From: Cryphonectria parasitica EP155
Taxonomy: Eukaryota > Ascomycota > Sordariomycetes > Diaporthales > Cryphonectriaceae
Length of the DNA stretch: 64,000 nucleotides
Direction: 5' to 3'
NCBI RefSeq assembly: GCF_011745365.1
Contig: NW_024468911.1
Coordinates: 124,001-188,000 of the forward strand
The notes beneath the pieces are model-generated. The model did not search any database and had not been told where the DNA came from. It was given only the letters and a program-made list of their open reading frames with translations. The position numbers and the translations under genes were made by a program. Below are positions 24,283 through 35,934 of the stretch, piece by piece. Each line of letters starts with the position of its first letter. Within the stretch, counting starts at the first letter, position 1.

Positions 24283-24812
24283 GAAGCCGTGTGAAACACA
24301 GCGCTGGAATTTGAAAAGAAATGGAGAGATACACAGAGAGAAGAGGGGGAAAAAACAAAGAACACGAAGTTTGGAGACCTGCTGTGCCCTTTGAAATCTG
24401 CATTAATTGAGGTCTTGACATAATCTCCTTGTCCTCGCCAACTGTCTTGGTTCGCCCACTTGTGAACCATGACAAATCAAGCCTTTGGCGTTTAATTAGA
24501 GTCTGATATGGAAATATATATCACTGTGTACAAAGTCCGTTTATGGTTCTTTGTAGAATCATGGGCTACCTCAGACGCCTTTTTTTTTTTTTTTTTTGGT
24601 GAATGCATAATGTAACGTGTGAGGACGGCAGGCTGATGTCGACGTGCCTCTCTCCTAGTCAATCATGTAGAAAGCAATGAACCAGCGCTCCGGTCTATCA
24701 TCAATTAGAATAGCATCTATTGCACATGGTCGTCATATCGAATCGGAAGTTCATGTCACACTTGTTCCCTTTGCCCGCCCTCCCCTCCCCTCCTTTTTCC
24801 TGGTTCACATCA
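24283..24812. other. Intergenic region between convergent genes
   Basis: About 530 bp with a poly-T run of about 17 near 24580-24597. It holds the 3' ends of the UbiA gene and the PTH11-like gene. No reading frame of interest was seen. Confidence 0.35.
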
Positions 24813-26218
24813 TCAAACCATTGAAGTTTCCGCCTGGAAGTCCCTCTGGACCATAATCCTGTCTTTGGGCAGGGAATCGAGCGGGTAATTATCTGACCCT
24901 GCGCCCACAACCCTCGTCGTGGCTGCCGACTTGCCATCAGCCCCGGGCGCCAGGGGCCACTCATCCTCCTGCTGCCTGCGGTAGGAGGCCCGTGGCGGGT
25001 GGTGGTGGTGGTGGTGTTGGTGCTGCTGGTGGTATTTCAGCTTGGCCGAGTTGTCACCTCCGGAGATGTCGTAGGAACCACCGCCGGTGCTCATCTTGAG
25101 CTTGGGCAGGAACTTTCTGACCAGCGGCCGGTACGTAGGCAGACAGCAGCCCAGCAGGCCCACGACGTTCTCGGTGATGTGCCAGAAGAGCACGCCCGAC
25201 GAGTACCAGGTGGTGTCCATTACCCAGGCCATCGGGTCCACCTTCATGAACTCGATGACCCAGTCGAAGATGATGACGCGGGTAACACCACAGGCGACGA
25301 CGCTGTTCAAGTCAGTACATGTTTTGGTTGTAGTTATTTTTCCCACCTCCCTTTCCCTCTCTCTTCCTCTCTCTTGCGGGAGGTTGAATGAAACAAGACA
25401 CATGACGACGGGTATGAGAACTCACATCGATCCCAGCAGGAAGATGCCACAGACGGCGAGCTTCCGTCCCAGCGGCATCTTCAGAGAATACAGATGAGGT
25501 ACGGGCAGCAGAAAGATCAGGATATCGAGGACCATGTCGGAGACAGCCACGGCGAGGTATAGAGCCGTCACCTCGACACAGTGCTCCGTGTACTCGCTCT
25601 CAAACAGGTCCCAGAAGTTGTGCACGGGGTAGCACTGGAAGGCAAGCGCAAAGGTGATGGCGATGGTCCAGGCGATGGTGATGACGATGAAGACATTATT
25701 GATGATGCGAAAGGCCCGGATTGCAAAGATTCTTCGGTAGAAGAAGAGGACCGAGAGCTTGATGATGCCCAGGCCGATGGTCCCGAGCACGTGAAAGGTA
25801 TATTTGGTGTACTCGTAGACATAGAGCTGGTGCGTGTGGGCGAGCTGGCCGTCGACAAGTATCTGATGAGTCCCAAGCCCTCCAATTGTGGTCGCTGTGG
25901 TGGTTTCCCAAGAAAAGACTGTGTCAGCCGCCTGCTCTGCCAACTCTTCTTCTTGTTTCTGTCACACATCACAGACCCAATCCACCTGACGGAACCATCA
26001 AACTCACCAATGAGCTGGTTGATGGCCAGCCCTACACAGATAATCGCAGACGGGATGGTGATCCAGTCATCGATGGATAAATGGGCGGCGACCAGCGACC
26101 GTGAGTAGAACCTGAGGCCCACGGAGACAATTGGGGTGATGATGAACAATATGGACGTCCCGATGAGGACAGACCGTGGATACGGCTGGTAGTCGGGATG
26201 GAAGTACGGATTCTCCAT
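24813..26218 (-). CDS. Seven-helix integral membrane protein (PTH11/rhodopsin-domain type)
   Basis: Three exons (26218-26008, 25894-25426, 25302-24813) give 389 residues. The N-terminal half has the family's order of hydrophobic helices: SVLIGTSILFIITPIVSVGL, then SIDDWITIPSAIICVGLAI, then the block YTKYTFHVLGTIGLGIIKLS followed by VLFFYRRIFAI. Further helices follow at IAWTIAITFALAFQCYPV and LDILIFLLPVPHLYSLKMPL. The C-terminal tail is soluble and contains a polyhistidine tract (HHQHHHHHH-like, coded near 24990-25020). Members are putative plasma-membrane receptors; PTH11 itself senses host surfaces in Magnaporthe. There is no CFEM domain, so this is the CFEM-less class. The ligand is unknown. 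It lies between the UbiA gene and an FAD oxidase. Confidence 0.82.
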
Positions 26219-27742
26219 AATGAAGGGTCGTCCCACTGAGATCTCAGCCTGCAGGTCCAAAGGATGGTGGCTTGCTGCTGCTGCTGCTGCTGCTGCTCTT
26301 GTAGGCGCGGGGTTATTGTGTTGGGCAGACTTGGCAATGGGGGCACCACAAGACAACCGCCAACATGTTGTTATGGGCACATGAAAGCGAGAGCTGGGGC
26401 GGAGGGCATAGCCATGTATACTTCTAGGCCCTCGACACTACGTACTTGTATGTGACATCCGGTCATCCTCCAGCTCCTGTTGCAAGAACCAATACAGCCA
26501 AACATGGTGCGGTGCATATGCACAGTAATAGAACAGATCATCCTGCAGTGCAACCAAAGATTCTCCGACAGATGTCCATCCACGTGTGACAAATGTGACT
26601 AGCGAGGAAAAAAAAAAAAACTGGAAAAAGAAGAGGGCGATGAATAACCCACAATTCCAGGCCACCTTTGGACAGGGGTTACTCGAAGCGCTGGGCCGCT
26701 TATCTCACTCACCTCGCATACGGTGTGGCCAAGATGATGCAAGATCAAGGTTCTGTGTGCATTGGAGAGGGGCGCGGTCGCCGTTTCGTCGAGACAATGT
26801 CGTCCAAAAAGTATCGACGGGGCGCTCATCTACATACAGAAAATAAACCGTCGATGCTACTACTATGTACGGTATCGTATACCAAAAAAACATGGCACCT
26901 CGGTCTGGTACCCGTGGTCTGTGCTGTGGTAGATGGGAATTATCTGGTTCGGGAGACCAAAAATACCCATCATACCCCATAAGTACGTGCGAGGTTTTCG
27001 TCGGGCTGGTGCTGACCAAAACACTTGCATACCATAATCTAGGAGCTCCGCTGCGGTGCATGCGGATGACCAACAGCCGAAGGCGCGCATTACATACTAT
27101 GTAGTTAACCAATCCATAGAAGGAGTAGCAGTTAGCAGACTGGGAGCTGAATCCTGCAGGATTCATATTAAGGCCAATGGGATGACACTGATCCCGCAGG
27201 ATCGCCGCCACGCCGATAGTGGGTGGGTCAGCCCGACACAAAAGTGCCACACCCTCAGCAACGTGTGGTCTTACTGGTCGGTCTTGGAAGTCCCTCCCGA
27301 TGGCGCATCAACCCTCCACTCACGACACTACACTGTGTTGTGTGTGTAATGTGCGATGGTATGCGGGGCTTGGCCTTTCTTGGGGCTCTGCTCTCAAAAG
27401 GGATCCTGTGTCCGGCCCTCCCTTGCACCAATGGTCCCAGGTATTGATTCCATAGTCGCATACAGACTGGACTGCAGCATCCTTTACAAATCTCGGCAGA
27501 CTCTACAGGGCAAGTCATACTAAGCCGGGCTGGGGCTCAACCCTCGTCGTACTTGGTCGCCCCAGTTGAGAAGACTATGTATTTTGCGGGCAGAGCATCA
27601 CGCCCACGCCCACCCTTGGGCCAACTGGCGCGCGCCCAATCTATTGTCAATGTGTCATGACTTGGGCCCCGTCAGCCCTTCGAGGCAGCCGAGATTTGCC
27701 TGGCTTTGAAGGACCGCCCCTTTGGGTCCGAGTAGTGATTGG
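26219..27742. other. Long intergenic region with a (CTG)n tract
   Basis: About 1.5 kb lie between divergent genes. A CTG trinucleotide run of about nine units sits at about 26273-26299, just upstream of the receptor-like gene. The longest open frame (181 residues, minus, 26705-27250) has no family look and crosses sequence with no codon bias, so it is not called. The rest is presumably promoter sequence. Confidence 0.4.
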
Positions 27743-27749
27743 TATAAAG
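27738..27749 (+). promoter_or_regulatory. Core promoter of the secreted FAD oxidase: ATTGG plus TATAAAG
   Basis: ATTGG (inverted CCAAT) is directly followed by TATAAAG at 27743-27749, 108 bp before the ATG at 27857. The arrangement matches that at 209-222. Confidence 0.55.
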
Positions 27750-27856
27750 GGCTCAGCCCATGTACTCCGGTACTGTTACTCCCACGTGTCATTGCAGGCC
27801 TGTTCGGGGTACCAGCTCTCGTTGCAACACACAAAACAGCGCCCATTTTTACCGCC

Positions 27857-29392
27857 ATGCACTCCCGCGGCTTCTGCATAACCGCCAGCCTGCTGAGCCT
27901 CGGCCTAGCCTGCAAGGGCAGCAGTGTCACGTCGTTCTGCAACGTCGTAACCAAGTACCAAACCGTGCTGTCCCGTAACTCAACCATCCAGTGCGGCGTC
28001 CAGGACGTGCGATGGAGTGACTATGCCGCCCCGCAGCCCGGTGCCATCATCACCGTGGGCACCGAGGCCGACGTCGCCACCGTGGTGACCATCGCCAACG
28101 AGCTCAACGTGCCCTTCCTCCTCCAGTCCGGCGGCAACGGCTGGGCGGACACCTTCGACCTCAACACGAGCGGCGTCGTCATTGACGTGTCCAACCTCAA
28201 GAGCATCGCCTTCAATGAGGCCCGCACCGAGGTGACGTTCCAGACGGGCGTACTGATCGAGGATATTGTGGCGGCCGCCTGGGACAACAACGCCCGCGTC
28301 GCTACCGGAACCTGCAACTGTGTTAGCGTGCTCGGCGCCGGCTTGGGTGGCGGCCTGGGCAGAGGTACTGGCCTCTACGGCTTGGGGCTGGACCAGCTCA
28401 TCTCGGTCAACTACGTCGACGCCAGCGGCAAGGCGAGCACCGTCACCAACACCAGCAACCCTGACCTCTGGTGGGCTCTCAAGGGCGCAGGCCCCAACTT
28501 TGGCATTGTCACTTCCGCCGTCTATCAGAGCTACCCTGTGGCCCAGGCCGACAATACCGCCTGGACGGGGCTTCTCTACTTCAACGACAGCGCCATCGAG
28601 AGCATCATCTCCGCCATCAACAACCTCACCTTGGAGGCCGAGATGCAGCTCGACTTCTACTTCACCGAGGGCGTCGTGGCCGTCCTGCCGTTCTACATCG
28701 GCGACGAGGCCACTGGCCGTGAGAAGTTCGCCTCCATCCTCGCCATTGGCCCGGAGGTGGACGATACCGAGGTCGTCCCCTACAATACCTGGAATGCTGC
28801 GGGCGACGCTTTCTGCGCCGACGGTGGCCGGAAGCCTTCGTACGAGACCAACCTCAAGACGCTTGACCCCACGGCCTGGCGCGAGGTCTGGAACGAATAC
28901 ATTGACTTCTACGACACGTATGCCGAGGCCAATCTGACCACCCTCCTGACCGAGTGCTACTCGACAGGTAAGATGCTCGAGATTGGCGACTCGCAGTCAG
29001 CGTATCCCTGGCGCGACATCAAGTGCTACGCCATCACCATTCCTTGGTACACGTCAGCAAGCCTTGACACGGCAGCCAATGACTTTGGTCAGAAGGTCAG
29101 AAGCATCTTGTCCGCCTCCTCCGGAACCAGCACCTTCAGCGCGTAAGTAAACACTAGTCTCTATTCCTTCTTCTTTTTCTTCTTCTTCTTCTTCTTCTTC
29201 TTCTTCTTCTTCTTCTTTTCTCGTCATGCGAACCTGACCTGCCTGCTGACCGGCATTGCTAGCTACGTCAACTTTGCCCATGGCGACGAGGCCCTGGCCG
29301 ACATCTACGGCGATAGCTTATCTCGGCTGCAGACCCTGAAGAAAGAGTACGATCCCCAGGGGCGCTTCGACCAGTGGTTCCCCCTTTCCTAG
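27857..29392 (+). CDS. Secreted FAD-linked oxidase (BBE-like, GGN variant)
   Basis: Two exons (27857-29142, 29263-29392) give 471 residues. The N-terminus MHSRGFCITASLLSLGLACK is a signal peptide, so the protein is secreted or enters the secretory path. The FAD-binding motif reads FLLQSGGNGWADTF: the usual covalent-flavin His is Asn. The second site region GTCNCVSVLGAGLGGGLGRG keeps Cys residues, so single Cys-linked or non-covalent FAD is possible. The BBE tail KKEYDPQGRFDQWFP ends the protein, on the second exon. The intron contains a (CTT)n microsatellite. It faces the monooxygenase at 29579-31109 tail to tail, 186 bp apart. Several Asn-X-Ser/Thr sites fit a glycosylated secreted enzyme. 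The substrate is unknown. Confidence 0.87.
29170..29218 (+). repeat. (CTT)n microsatellite in an intron
   Basis: About 14 nearly perfect CTT units lie inside the 120 bp intron of the secreted FAD oxidase. They make up the polypyrimidine part of the intron. Their number is likely to vary between strains. Confidence 0.8.
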
Positions 29393-29578
29393 TCTCATCC
29401 TTGGAATAGAATACGTTGCAAGTAATGCTACAAGATATAAGTCTTAATAGAATCTAATGCACATAATTATTACATTCCTCGGATGACACGAACCATGTTG
29501 TCCAAAGCACACGTAGGTTTGATATTTTCTCCATCTGTAATGGTCCTTGACCAGCACCACTACTCCTTCCCGCAGGGC

Positions 29579-31109
29579 TTACCGGCTGGAACGGCGCATG
29601 TGTAGCTCCCAGGCCTCGTTGGCCGCCGTAGGTGCATCAAACCCCCACAGCCAAACCTGGAAGAAAGGATCCGCGAGAGGGTTGGGAAAGCCGACCGACG
29701 GCGTCTCGTTGAGGAGAACCCTGTTCCGCTCGTCCCGCAACGGACCGTCGGGCATCTGCCAGATCGCCCCGTTTTTTAAGCCTGCCCTATTCACGTGGCC
29801 TGTCCTCTCCTTTCGTAGGCGCTGATACACGTCGAGGCAGTCTCTTACCTGCTCCCGGCTGTGCGCCTTGCTTAGCAGTTGCGCGAGCACAGAGATGGAC
29901 TCGAGGCCCATGGCGGCGCCCTGGGCTCTGTAAAAGGACAGTCATGCCAAGTCAGCTTTCCTTTACTTGCTGAACCATCTATTCAAAAAGTCTCGGTTCC
30001 TGACAGCCTTTGGACATGGACGAAGGAGGAGGTAGGAGATGGCATTCGGACTTACAGGTAGGGCAATGTCTGGTGCGCGGCGTCACCAACAATGCAAAAT
30101 CGAGCCCCAGCGTCGACCCACGGCACAGTCTCATTGTCGATCAGGGGCTCGAAGAACATCCACCGCATGCAGTCACTGGCGAGGCCGATTAGCTCGAGGA
30201 CCTCGGGGTCCCAGCCTTCGACGGCCAGCTCAGCCAGAAACCCGTCCAGGTCGACGGGCTCGGGCCGGAAGAAGGCGTCCGCCGGGTCCAGCGAGCCGGG
30301 TCGGGTAAATGCAATGTTGAAGCGGCCTGCCAGACTATAGGTGACTGCCATGGACGCGGGGCCCGCCCACACGATGATGTTGGGCGCGTCCACGAGGTGT
30401 CGCAGGTTCGGCCGCGCCCGGATGAGCGCCTCGTCCAGCACGATCCGGTGGACCACCTTGCCGTGCGGGACGAGCGAAAGCTTGCGCCCAGTGAAGGCCT
30501 CCCGCACGGCCGAGGTGCCGCCGTCCGCACCTACGAAGAGGTCTGCCGAGACTACCTTGGACGGCCCGCCGTCGGCTGCGTGCAACGTGATAGCGCCGCC
30601 AGCAAGATCAACGCCGCCCGCCTGAGCGACGATGCCAAACTCGAAATGCACACCCGCCGCCAGGGCCTGGTCGTAGAGCGCCTGCCGCAGGTGTGCGCGG
30701 TGCACCGTCAGCACGGGCGCGCCGTACCTCTCTTCAGCCCCGCGCACGTCCTGGGCGTGGAGCGTCCTGCCCGTGGCGTAGTCCTTGAACATGATGGTGG
30801 GCGTCAGGACGGACTCGGCCTTGACGTCGTCGTAGACGCCGAGGTCTTGGAGCACACGAAGGGCGTTGGGGTGGAGCTGTATGCCTGCGCCGACCTTTGA
30901 TGAGGAGGCATTGCCTCGATCAGCTGGTATGCTCTGGAAATAGCCACCTGAGGGCTGGTCTGATGATGAGTACTAACGGTTTGCAGGCCAGGGTCCTTCT
31001 CGACGATAGTGACCTGAAAGCCATGGCGACTCAAGAGGATACCTCCAGCAAGCCCTACGATACCCGCTCCAATAATGCAGATGCGAAATTCCGACTGTAG
31101 GAGCGCCAT
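29579..31109 (-). CDS. FAD-dependent monooxygenase (salicylate-hydroxylase-like), copy 1
   Basis: Three exons (31109-30978, 30894-30056, 29927-29579) give 439 residues. Family motifs in order: FAD GxGxxG in RICIIGAGIVGLAGGILLSR, VGAGIQLHPNALRVL at the start of exon 2, the DG motif VGADGGTSAVR, and the second FAD motif GDAAHQTLPYLAQGAA spliced across the second intron. The C-terminal block VWLWGFDAPTAANEAWELHM is shared with the copy at 41520-42923. Relatives hydroxylate aromatic rings, some with loss of a carboxyl group; the Stereum enzyme VibMO1 converts prenyl-4-hydroxybenzoate to a prenylhydroquinone. That would suit the nearby UbiA prenyltransferase, but the substrate is inferred only. 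No signal peptide is present. Confidence 0.88.
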
Positions 31110-31434
31110 TTCGCTTCAGTTGTGAGTTTTGTTGGAGCCTCGCGTAATTCCAGTTGGACGTCGTAGGCCCAGGCCAGAGTATTATAACCCATCCAACATG
31201 CAGGGCACAAAACAGGCCACGGGACAGATATCAGGAACCAACATCTGACTTGCAGCTTACTGTGTAGGTAGCTCGGATTGTAGGGTTACAGTACGGATCC
31301 ACTGTCAATTTCGTCTACTGCGCTAAATATATAAGTACACATTCTTTCCATAGCTCTTTAGTTGTCAATTTTAGTCAATATTACTTCATATACCATGGAG
31401 CCTCCGTGAGCAAGCTTACTTCGGTCGCGAGCGA
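31110..31434. other. Upstream region of monooxygenase copy 1
   Basis: About 325 bp between the monooxygenase start and the dispersed repeat. It must contain the monooxygenase promoter. A TA-rich stretch is visible near 31325-31335. No gene was seen. Confidence 0.35.
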
Positions 31435-31830
31435 TATTTGTTACTATTAGAGACTCTGAATAGCTTCATCTATCTACTTCTCCTCTCTTCCCTCTTCTCT
31501 TCCCTCCTTTCCTCTCTCCTCTCTTCCCTGCTATCTCCCCTCTTCTCTTTCTATCTCTGTTCCCTTATCTGTTCTTTTCTCGCCTCCCTTTTCTCTTTCT
31601 TCTTTCTCTTTCCTCTTCTCTTCTTTTCTAAGAGGGCTCCTGCTTCGCAGCCCCCCCCTCGCTTCGCTTCGCTCAGTTCCCGCCCCTCCCCCCCACCCCC
31701 CGCATTCCCCCGCTTAAAAGATGCTTCATTTTGCTCTCTTCTCTACTTTTCTCTTGGAAAAATATGCTCTTTTGATTGAAATCTTTTAACTTGAAAACTA
31801 TATATTTTGATTAAAAAAAATCACCTTCCT
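31435..31830 (+). repeat. Dispersed 0.4 kb repeat, copy A
   Basis: This element matches 42958-43352 in the same orientation. Both start near ACTCTGAATAGCTTCAT, continue through a CT-only pyrimidine tract of about 170 bp, share the block TGCTTCGCAG...CTCGCTTC.CTTCGCTCAG, and end in an AT-rich segment with CTCTCTTCTCTACTT. The two copies differ at many positions, so the duplication is not recent. No open frame belongs to it; the apparent 113-residue frame here is low-complexity Ser/Leu/Phe. It is probably a non-autonomous mobile element or the end of one. Class unknown. Confidence 0.65.
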
Positions 31831-32259
31831 GATCAGGCCAGGCGAAATCTGAACCAATTAGAGTGCCGAATCCCGACCAATGAGAGCTAATAGTTTTGTG
31901 GGTTATCTTCATGTTCATTTTTTGCTCTCTTTCCCTACTCTTTTCTTAGTTATTAACTTTTTTCCTGTGCAGCTATATCTGATAAAAAAACCATTTTAAA
32001 AAATGGCATACTGCAATACCCTTGCTGCTAGTGAGCACTTGCATTACATTACCTACTTGATATGTTTTCTACTCATGGAATCCCTTGATATGATACTTCT
32101 CTTACTATTATAAACTACTTGTGTACTTTAGAATCTCAGGGTGAGGATTGTCCTTATGATATGTACAGTCAAGCAGCTTGATTCTGTTGCCTTTTTTGAC
32201 TAAGCAGAGGTGCAACTGCCATGTGGCCACATGATCTGTGAACAGTGTTTTGTATTGTA

Positions 32260-33120
32260 TGGGACACTAAGGTGTGACATGGGAACTTTTTCTGATATCA
32301 AGAGCCCAAAAGGCTTCCATTCTCGAATTAGACCTTTCAGCTGAAGCCAAGGTCAGCTGGGATCCGCATGATAGCCTTAGATGGATCAGTGTCTCAGCCT
32401 TCCACAAAAACATCAGGACGACTGTGCTCTTTGCTGAAACTCACCTCAGGGGCGGCATTCGAGGTATCGTTGAGTTGCAAGCCCTGAAGAATATTGGAAT
32501 AGCTCTCAAGTGGCCTTTCAATCTATATATAGTGCTTCTTCGACCTGATCATGGGAATTAGGATGATCTCGTGAATCTAATCATCAGCTTCAAAACCTCA
32601 TAATTAGAAACAGACTGCTGATATTCTTCGAGTACAGGCAGTCTGATAGCACTGGGTCACAGTCGATGACCGCATCGATAAATTTTGAGAAGCTTTGTGA
32701 CCAAGCCTTCACAAGAAGGTCGGGTGGAAACCTGTCGATTTGTGGAACTCCAGAGGATAATTATCACCACTCCAAATATCGAACAATGACACTTAAGGAA
32801 GCATTAAAGACTGCATTCTCTGAATAATCCCTCCTCTTTGGGGGAAGGGGGGGGGGGGGGCGATATCCTGCGCGTATCTGCGGATTGCCTGTTAAGGTGG
32901 CTGTCACAGCAAGATCTCTGTCTAGAAAAGAGATCTTTCTTCTTTCGAAATACAACATCGGCTAGGTCTAATTCGCAGGCCAAGTGAGCGCTCCAAACCT
33001 CCTCTATGCCGATGAATGCTTATAAAAGCCATGAAATACTCTCGTAGATACTTACCAATTCCAACGACCCGAGCGCATTAACAATGAGCTGGAGACTTGG
33101 GAAGCGTGCATCCAGCCCTA
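32260..33120 (+). pseudogene. Decayed patatin-like phospholipase gene
   Basis: Pieces in several frames fall in the order of a fungal patatin domain. LRGGIRGIVELQALKNI (about 32449) matches the DGGGxRG anion hole. FFDLIMGI (about 32536) stands where FFDLIVGTSTGG should be, so the Gly-x-Ser-x-Gly nucleophile motif is lost. Then come GSLIALG (about 32638), FEKLCDQAFTRRSGGN (about 32684), HHSKYRTMTLKEALKTAFSE (about 32766-32825), PVKVAVTARSLS and FLLSKYNIG (about 32888-32962), and PERINNELETWEACIQP (about 33068). Each block needs a frame change or a stop crossing to reach the next. Patatins in fungi occur alone or as N-terminal effectors of NLR proteins; what once followed cannot be read. Confidence 0.6.
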
Positions 33121-33763
33121 ACGACGAGAGCGATCGAACGAATAATCCGTGACAACAGTTTAGCATCGACAGATTGGCCTTCAGAGTCAAGAGGAAGTTC
33201 AATCCGACGCACATCAACTTGTGCTTTGGAAAAATGAGTATGCTTCCTACCACCGGATTTCCGAGATCGGTATTACTTGATACACTGTATGACAAGAGCA
33301 TTCTCAGCTTCCACAAGCCCACATCGCTGAATCCTACAAGCAGCATAGATGATCTACTCGGGCTTCCTCTCGCTATATACATGAATCTAGGCGGCTGAAG
33401 AATGTAGCCACCTGGGAACCGCCCACGCTAGAATACAGCCACAGCCCTTTTTTAACTGATCTCGACCTGTACTGCACTGACAGCCCACCTATTCCCATCT
33501 CCACTAGACGAATGACCTTTTTCTGCTCTATTTAGCTAAAAACCCAGCTGAAAGGCGGGATATCAGTGCATCGATTTCGGCGCGGATACGAGTATAAAAG
33601 TAATCGGATATTGGATGCAAATGTCATACTTTGGTGATTAGGGTGAACCAATCAGCAAATAGGAGTTTTTTTTTTTAAAAAAAAAAGCAGATATATTATA
33701 ATTCGACTGAGAGAAAAACTGTGGGCTTCGGTAAGAGTACTAAACTGTAGTCTTTTCAGCGCC
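33121..33763. other. Gap after the patatin relic
   Basis: About 640 bp with short overlapping frames on both strands (33020-33398) that lack family signatures; some may be further patatin debris. Poly-T/poly-A runs occur at 33666-33687. The 3' end of the next gene is at 33764. Confidence 0.35.
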
Positions 33764-35104
33764 TTAGGTGTGTGCTCGTGACCAAGAACTGTCCCCTTCA
33801 TCTCCGAGACCATGAGGCACGACCTGTGGCACACTGCCTGGCACCTGGCTACCATGTGTTGTGGCTGCTGCAGATTCTTGATGAACCTCTACTGTCCTCC
33901 AAATTCTACTGTTATCCGGCACCTCGACCATGCCCGTCGTGGCATACGGTTTGAGCTCAAACTGGTCCTCCTCCAAGTCCACGCGCGACCCAAGTGTGGT
34001 CATTCCCGTAGAGCCCCCCGGTCCCATGTACTTGGCTAGTGAGCTCGCGAGAGTGCCTCCTTTCCGAGATTTCTTCCCTTTGCCGGTGGACTCGGTGCCG
34101 CCGGATCCACCGATTGTTCGAATGCCTTTGTTTGCCCCGATATCCTCGCTGTCTCCTGCACGAGTCGGCCCGCGCAGATAAACATACAAGCGTGGGAGGA
34201 CAGGTGAGCAGCCGACCGTGATGACGACGGCGATCTCTGAGATGACCAGCAGCGCGAGCTTGGTGCCTATCCATGTAAAGTCGGCGTTTTCAAGGACGAG
34301 TACGCGCACGTAGATGCCGCCAATGCCGATTCCGATTGCTCTGTAGCATAGTCAAGTTAGTCAGAAGCAAAGTGGATATGATGGGGGACCAAGTTTCACT
34401 TACAGAGAGCCGACGGCAAATACAGCGAATGCACTCAACTTGCGTTTGACGGGCATATTTAAGTGCCAAATCGCCCATGCAGGCAACAGAAGAGCCTCGG
34501 TATCCGATATCAAGTTCAAGATTCCTGCTGCGAGGTTGGATGAATTGCCATTTATGCATGTTCCAGGCAGTTCGCTGTTCCAGATCTTTTCGCGCGGCCA
34601 GCACTCAAAAACGTAGCTCAAAAACAACCCAACATAGAAGATGACGTTCAGCACAATCGAAATTACCATAACCAACCACACTCGATTATGGCTCCTGCTC
34701 GCGAAGATGCGCTTGATCTGGAACAGCACCGACAGCTTAGCAGCCGCTGTAGTTGGGCCGTAGAGACAGTAGAGTATATTGACGTAGTATAGCATGTGCG
34801 GGAGCTCCACAAGAGGTACATCCCACATGTGTCGTGCGAGACCGTAATTCTCAATGTAGACCAATAAGGACGTGTAGGTCATCAGGCCAGCCCAGGCGAA
34901 ATAGCTCAAGAAGTCTTCGATATGGTGCTCGCGCATGATATAGATCTTGGTCAGCAGACGTGCACATATTGATGCCGTCGTGATGAAGTACACCAGCACA
35001 GCTGTTACGATGACTGCTGGCATCAACGTGGTCGGGTCGGTGAAGTTGGATGTTTGGCCCTCGGGCGGCGGGAGGGCCGACTCGTTTGCTGACAACAAAG
35101 ACAT
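33764..35104 (-). CDS. Seven-helix integral membrane protein (PTH11/rhodopsin-domain type)
   Basis: Two exons (35104-34404, 34340-33764) give 425 residues. The start is the ATG of MSLLSANESALPPPEG, giving a short extracellular head with an N-glycosylation site (NFT). Helices follow in the family order: AVIVTAVLVYFITTASICAR, EDFLSYFAWAGLMTYTSLLV, YVNILYCLYGPTTAAAKLSV, then LVMVISIVLNVIFYVGLFLS and further segments, the last IGTKLALLVISEIAVVITVG. The cytosolic tail is Gly/Ser/Lys-rich (GGSGGTESTGKGKKSRKGG), as in many members. A putative receptor; ligand and signalling partner unknown. It is one of three such genes in the window. Confidence 0.82.
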
Positions 35105-35934
35105 TTGAGCTGCGATCTTGGTGGTGAATGCGTTTTCCAGGTGCTCTGGCTGCCGACGAGTACGTGGAACCAACTTCTTCAATGATTCTTTACTGAGCTA
35201 GCACGAAATCGTGGCCAGAGCCGGTGGATCTACCCAAATATCTATTATACTGTCTTGCCGCCACCATACACTTTCCTCCCACACGCTCAACTCAATTTGG
35301 TCTGGCTCATTCATTGTCCATAAGCTTGGCGTGCCACATTTTACAGGGGCTGATATCACGCAACTTGGATACTATTTCTGATTTGAGGGCCAGATTTGAG
35401 ACTTAATGTCGAGACTAATGCAACGTAAAGAGGCTGTTGTTTGCTGGGTTACAATAATCCTCCAATGCTACCCAGAGAGGTGCTGCGCCTTAGCCCCCAA
35501 CGCTTCATATGCTAGTCCGGCTGACCATCTTTCGGGATTCTGATGTATGTACCAAGGTAGCCTACATGTACTTGCTGACAGGTCTTTTTGTTGCTTTTGA
35601 CCCATTCGAGCGCGGGACTCGTTGGCTTCCCATTGTTCTCACTGCAACCAACTGTAACCGCCTGTAACCCCCCAACATTTGAGTCATCAAGTTCGTGATT
35701 CTTGTGCGACAATTGATGTGCCTCTGACTAGAGCAGTTCGAATGAGGTTAAGTACCCTAGTTCCCTCCAAAGGACGAGTCCCCTTTTCGTGCTGGATAGC
35801 TGTCTGGTAGCCTGCGACACGCACATTCTATTCATTCGTCTGTTGCTATCGTACAGTGCAGTACCAGACCCGCCGCAGCAAGTCTACTAGAAGGTTTGTC
35901 AGACAGACCGGGTCTTCCCACGCCCTCCCATAAG
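35105..35934. other. Divergent intergenic region
   Basis: About 830 bp between the receptor-like gene (minus) and the SDR gene (plus). No reading frame with motifs. It presumably holds both promoters. Confidence 0.4.

Noticed and set aside
26705..27250. 181-residue minus-strand frame between the receptor-like and FAD oxidase genes
   Set aside because: No family motif, no promoter or splice support, overlapping frames on the other strand; chance frame.
31438..31779. 113-residue plus-strand frame
   Set aside because: Low-complexity product of the pyrimidine tract in repeat copy A; the matching stretch at 42959-43231 gives a similar artefact.
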